Assembly: GCF_032884065.1 (NCBI RefSeq)
Contig: NC_088879.1
Coordinates: 18,048,489-18,112,488 of the forward strand
DNA length: 64,000 nt
Reading direction: 5' to 3'
Origin: Artemia franciscana
Taxonomy: Eukaryota > Arthropoda > Branchiopoda > Anostraca > Artemiidae
The number at the start of each line of letters is the position of its first letter. Position 1 is the first letter of the stretch. Made by a program: the position numbers and the translations under genes. The notes beneath the pieces were generated by a model. That model was not told the DNA's origin. It worked only from the letters and a program-made list of their open reading frames with translations, and made no database searches. This document shows positions 61,166 to 64,000 of the stretch, one piece after another.

Positions 61166-61873
61166 AATCAGACATTCAAAAGTCAAAGGTCCAAGAAAAG
61201 GAATTTTCAGAGACAAAGGTACTACTAACATACTCATAGGAGGATTTACTAGAGACTGAGATAGGTTAACAGAGTTTTTACGAGAGTCACAGTTTTTTCA
61301 CAGAGACATGCAAATAGACGCTTAATCACACAAGCACGATGAGAGAGAGTCAAAACACACACTTAAAAACACAAAATGAGACATACAAACAAACAAAAGA
61401 GGCATGGAGACATACAAACCGACACTCAGTCACACAGGCACAGTGGGAGAGAGACAAAAAAAAACACACGAAACCACAAAGTCAGACACGTAAGCACAAA
61501 AAAAGACAGGCTCAGAAACATGCGAAGACTAGCTCATTGCTCATTCAAACTCATACGGTGAAACAGAGACAAAACCACACACACAAAAACTAAAAATCAG
61601 AAACGGAGACGATGCAAACACACAGCCAGATACACAGGCACTATGCGAGAGAGAGACAAAAACGCACAAGCCCACAGATTCACACATGCAAAAACGCAAA
61701 GACAGACACAGAGACATGCAAACACACAGTCAGAGACACACGTATGGTGAGAGAGAGAGGGACAAAACCCACACAAAAGCACTCAGAGTTACGCACATAA
61801 ACACAGAAAAACAGACGCAAGACAAGTAAACACAAATTCAGACACATAGGCACGGTGATAGGGAGAGAGAGAG

Positions 61874-61972
<99 letters not shown>

Positions 61973-62534
61973 AAAAACACATAAACACACAAAGATAGAC
62001 ACTTTACCACTAAAGTACCAGCCTCACTCAGCAAGGATACCTACAACCAATCTATGACTAACCTGGGTATCTGAAACCAGCATGTTACACCCCCGGTTAC
62101 TTCCAGCCGACCTGTTTAAAAGCTAGAAAAACAATGTGGTTCATATGGGTATTTCCTGCAAACTCGCACAGTTTTAAGGAATCAGCGTTTTTCTTACGTG
62201 TTAGTAGGTTAGATTAACCTGACCTACCGTGTGTAGGTTAGGCTAGGTTAACCTAACCTAGTAGCACGTAAGAAAAACGTTGAGTCCTTAAAAACAGAGT
62301 GAATTTCATGACATTCCCATATGACCCAGCTTGCTTTTCTACCTTATAAAAGAGGTCAGCTGCAGGTATCCGGGGATGCAACATGTTGCATTCGTCTACC
62401 CAGGCTACTTATAGGCTGGTTTTTGGTACCCTTGCTGAGGAAGGCTGGTACTTTAGTGGTCAAGTGTCTTTCTTTGTGTGTTTCTGTGTTTCGTTTGGCT
62501 CTCTCTCACCGTGGTTGTTTTTCTGCGTGTCTCT

Positions 62535-62570
<36 letters not shown>

Positions 62571-62990
62571 TTTCACCATGCCTTTGTTTCTGACTGTGTA
62601 TTTGCTTGTCTTTGTGTCTGTCTTTGTGTGTTCATGTTTCTGATGACTTTGAATTTGTCTGTCTGTTGTTGTCTCTCTCCCACCGTGTCTATGTGACTGA
62701 GCGTCTGTTTGCATGTCTCTTTGCCGGTGTTTGTGTGTTTTTGTGTCTGACTTTGTATTTTACTGTTTTTGCTTTGTCTCTCTGCCACCGTGCCTGTGTG
62801 ACTGATCGTCTGTTTGCATGTCTCTGTTTGTGGGCTTGGAAAAAAAAAATCCGGCCCATCTGTGTCGGAACTCGGTAAAAACCCTGTTAACCTATCTCAG
62901 ACGCTAGTAGATCCTCCTATGAGCCTTGTAGCAGTACCTTTGTCTCTGAAAGTTCCTTCTCTTGCATCTCTGACTTTTGAATAGACATTC
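61166..62990. mobile_element. Foldback element with tandem-repeat arms
   Basis: The left end CATTCAAAAGTCAAAGGTCC and TTTTCAGAGACAAAGGTACT pairs with the right end AGTACCTTTGTCTCTGAAAG and GACTTTTGAATAG. CATAGGAGGATTTACTAG and CTGAGATAGGTTAAC likewise pair with GTTAACCTATCTCAG and CTAGTAGATCCTCCTATG. Each arm is filled with about 80-100 bp units (ACATGCAAACACACAGTCAG, CACAGGCACGGTGAGAGAGA, GACAAAA). The centre (62178-62290) is a tighter inverted repeat (CGTTTTTCTTACGTG / CACGTAAGAAAAACG). Long terminal inverted repeats made of tandem units recall Foldback-type elements; no transposase is present. Confidence 0.75.
61877..61970. repeat. (GA)n microsatellite
   Basis: About 94 bp of (GA)n in the left foldback arm; the right arm has only a short (CT)n. 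Confidence 0.95.
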
Positions 62991-64000
62991 TAAACGTTGG
63001 GGGTGTTAGCTGACCCAAAAAATAATGGAAACATAACAAAGTAATACAATGAAATATTTTTGATAAAATAATTGCATGTGGAATAGCATCATAAAAAAGA
63101 ATGCTTTGAGTTCAGTACATAAAACAATTCATCATGTTTTCTCTTGAGTTGTCACATATTCTATTTTTGGGTCATAGACAACTTTTGTCAACCTTGTCAT
63201 GCATTTCATCATTGGTTTTATCGAGTTGATGGGCTGTATCTGCTGGTAAAACCATTAAGGTAGTAGAAACGTTTGCCGGTACTTTGTTCTTCATCCACAC
63301 ATTGCTCGATTATATTGCCTACCAATGTCCTTTTTATTTTACATGCTGTTTCACTGTCTATTACGACATTATTTCTATAAAAAATTGCATTTTCGGCACA
63401 GACAAAATATGGCTTGTGCTATTGCTGCTGTAGTAGGCTTGTTTTTTTCTTTTCTTCATTTGAATGCCAAAACCAGAAAGATGGCGATAGGATCTATCGA
63501 CGGGTAACGTGTTACCAGCAGCATAAGCAAAAAGTCACCCTTTGTCATTAACTAATTGTTTTATGTTTGCATTCTCCTTGAGCACTATCATCTCTGGAAA
63601 TTTTACTTTGGTATATCCACCGTTAGTAATGTTGATTTTTTCGGCACTTCACTGTCATGACGACGGATGCATATATTTTCAATAATATATCCATTAATAC
63701 TTGTTTCGTAGTTCAAATATATCACTTTGTCTGCATTCAATGCTACGATAACTTTATTATGAACACACTGTTTCAAAATATTTCATATCCACCTTCTAAA
63801 ATAAGATGTAAGTGTTTATTCTTCCAATGTACTAGCAATAATGTTTGAAAACGTACAATAAAATAACTATTGTCGATGACCAGCCATTGGCAGAGGCAGC
63901 CGCAAATGAAATTTTTGAATCAATGGAATTTGAAGAGGAATCGGTGGAATCAGAGCTGTGGAATCAAAGGGGGCAGAAGTGGGGGATGTAGAACGGGCGC
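62991..64000. other. Unrecognised end of window
   Basis: A minus-strand stretch at about 63150-63300 reads NKVPANVSTTLMVLPADTAH and continues open for about 40 codons, without a family I can name. Nothing else is recognised. Confidence 0.35.

Noticed and set aside
61339-62878. Many overlapping Ser-Leu or Arg-Glu frames
   Set aside because: They come from (GA)n/(CT)n and AC-rich tandem units of the foldback element.

Overview
This is a eukaryotic, animal-type genomic window: AT-rich, gene-poor, and dense in transposable elements, inverted repeats, minisatellites and (TA)n microsatellites. The mix of elements (RTE-like and Penelope-like retroelements, hAT, Helitron, tRNA-like SINE heads) and an extracellular-matrix gene with small exons and long introns suggest an invertebrate, probably an arthropod. 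A crustacean such as a brine shrimp is a guess that the sequence alone cannot confirm. Nothing here looks prokaryotic. Almost all short reading frames are chance frames in AT-rich DNA or in repeats.

Host gene. Three phase-0 exons on the + strand can be read: a signal-peptide exon (37554-37627), a thrombospondin type-1 exon (46942-47094) and an ADAMTS/papilin-type cysteine-rich exon (52443-52670). Together they look like the 5' part of a secreted ADAMTS-like or papilin-like matrix protein. Its 9.3 kb and 5.3 kb introns are filled with transposon debris, and the rest of the gene lies beyond the window or was not recognised.

Mobile elements. 10865-13980 (-) is a nearly complete RTE-like LINE (APE endonuclease plus reverse transcriptase) broken by one in-frame TGA and one frameshift. 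Older LINE relics lie at 5760-6500 (+) and 39700-42330 (-). A SINE-like element at 20686-20912 shares about 45 bp of 3' end with the RTE LINE. A Penelope-like C-terminal fragment sits between 325 bp inverted arms (30691-31683). A non-autonomous Helitron occupies 53352-55236. A hAT transposase C-terminal relic is at 60859-61080 (-).

The dominant and least familiar component is a repeat family called R1 here. It begins with a short terminal hairpin (AAACAGTTCGTGGTAACG...), continues for about 1.4 kb without coding capacity, and ends in a near-perfect 270 bp palindrome (P). It occurs as an inverted pair at 1420-5006, as widely spaced inverted arms at 17401-19101 and 25238-26823, as a forward copy at 42974-45040, as a deleted copy at 47901-48444, and as several diverged copies. 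The two arms of each P palindrome match each other in locus-specific variants, as if homogenised or copied from one another.

Other structured regions are a nested inverted repeat (21062-21960 / 23885-24738) enclosing two tandem arrays, a degenerate tandem array at 9260-10800, a MITE-like element with 75 bp terminal inverted repeats (5009-5388, second copy 19686-20050), and a foldback element built of AC/GA-rich tandem units at 61166-62990. The remaining stretches are AT-rich DNA with no recognisable content.
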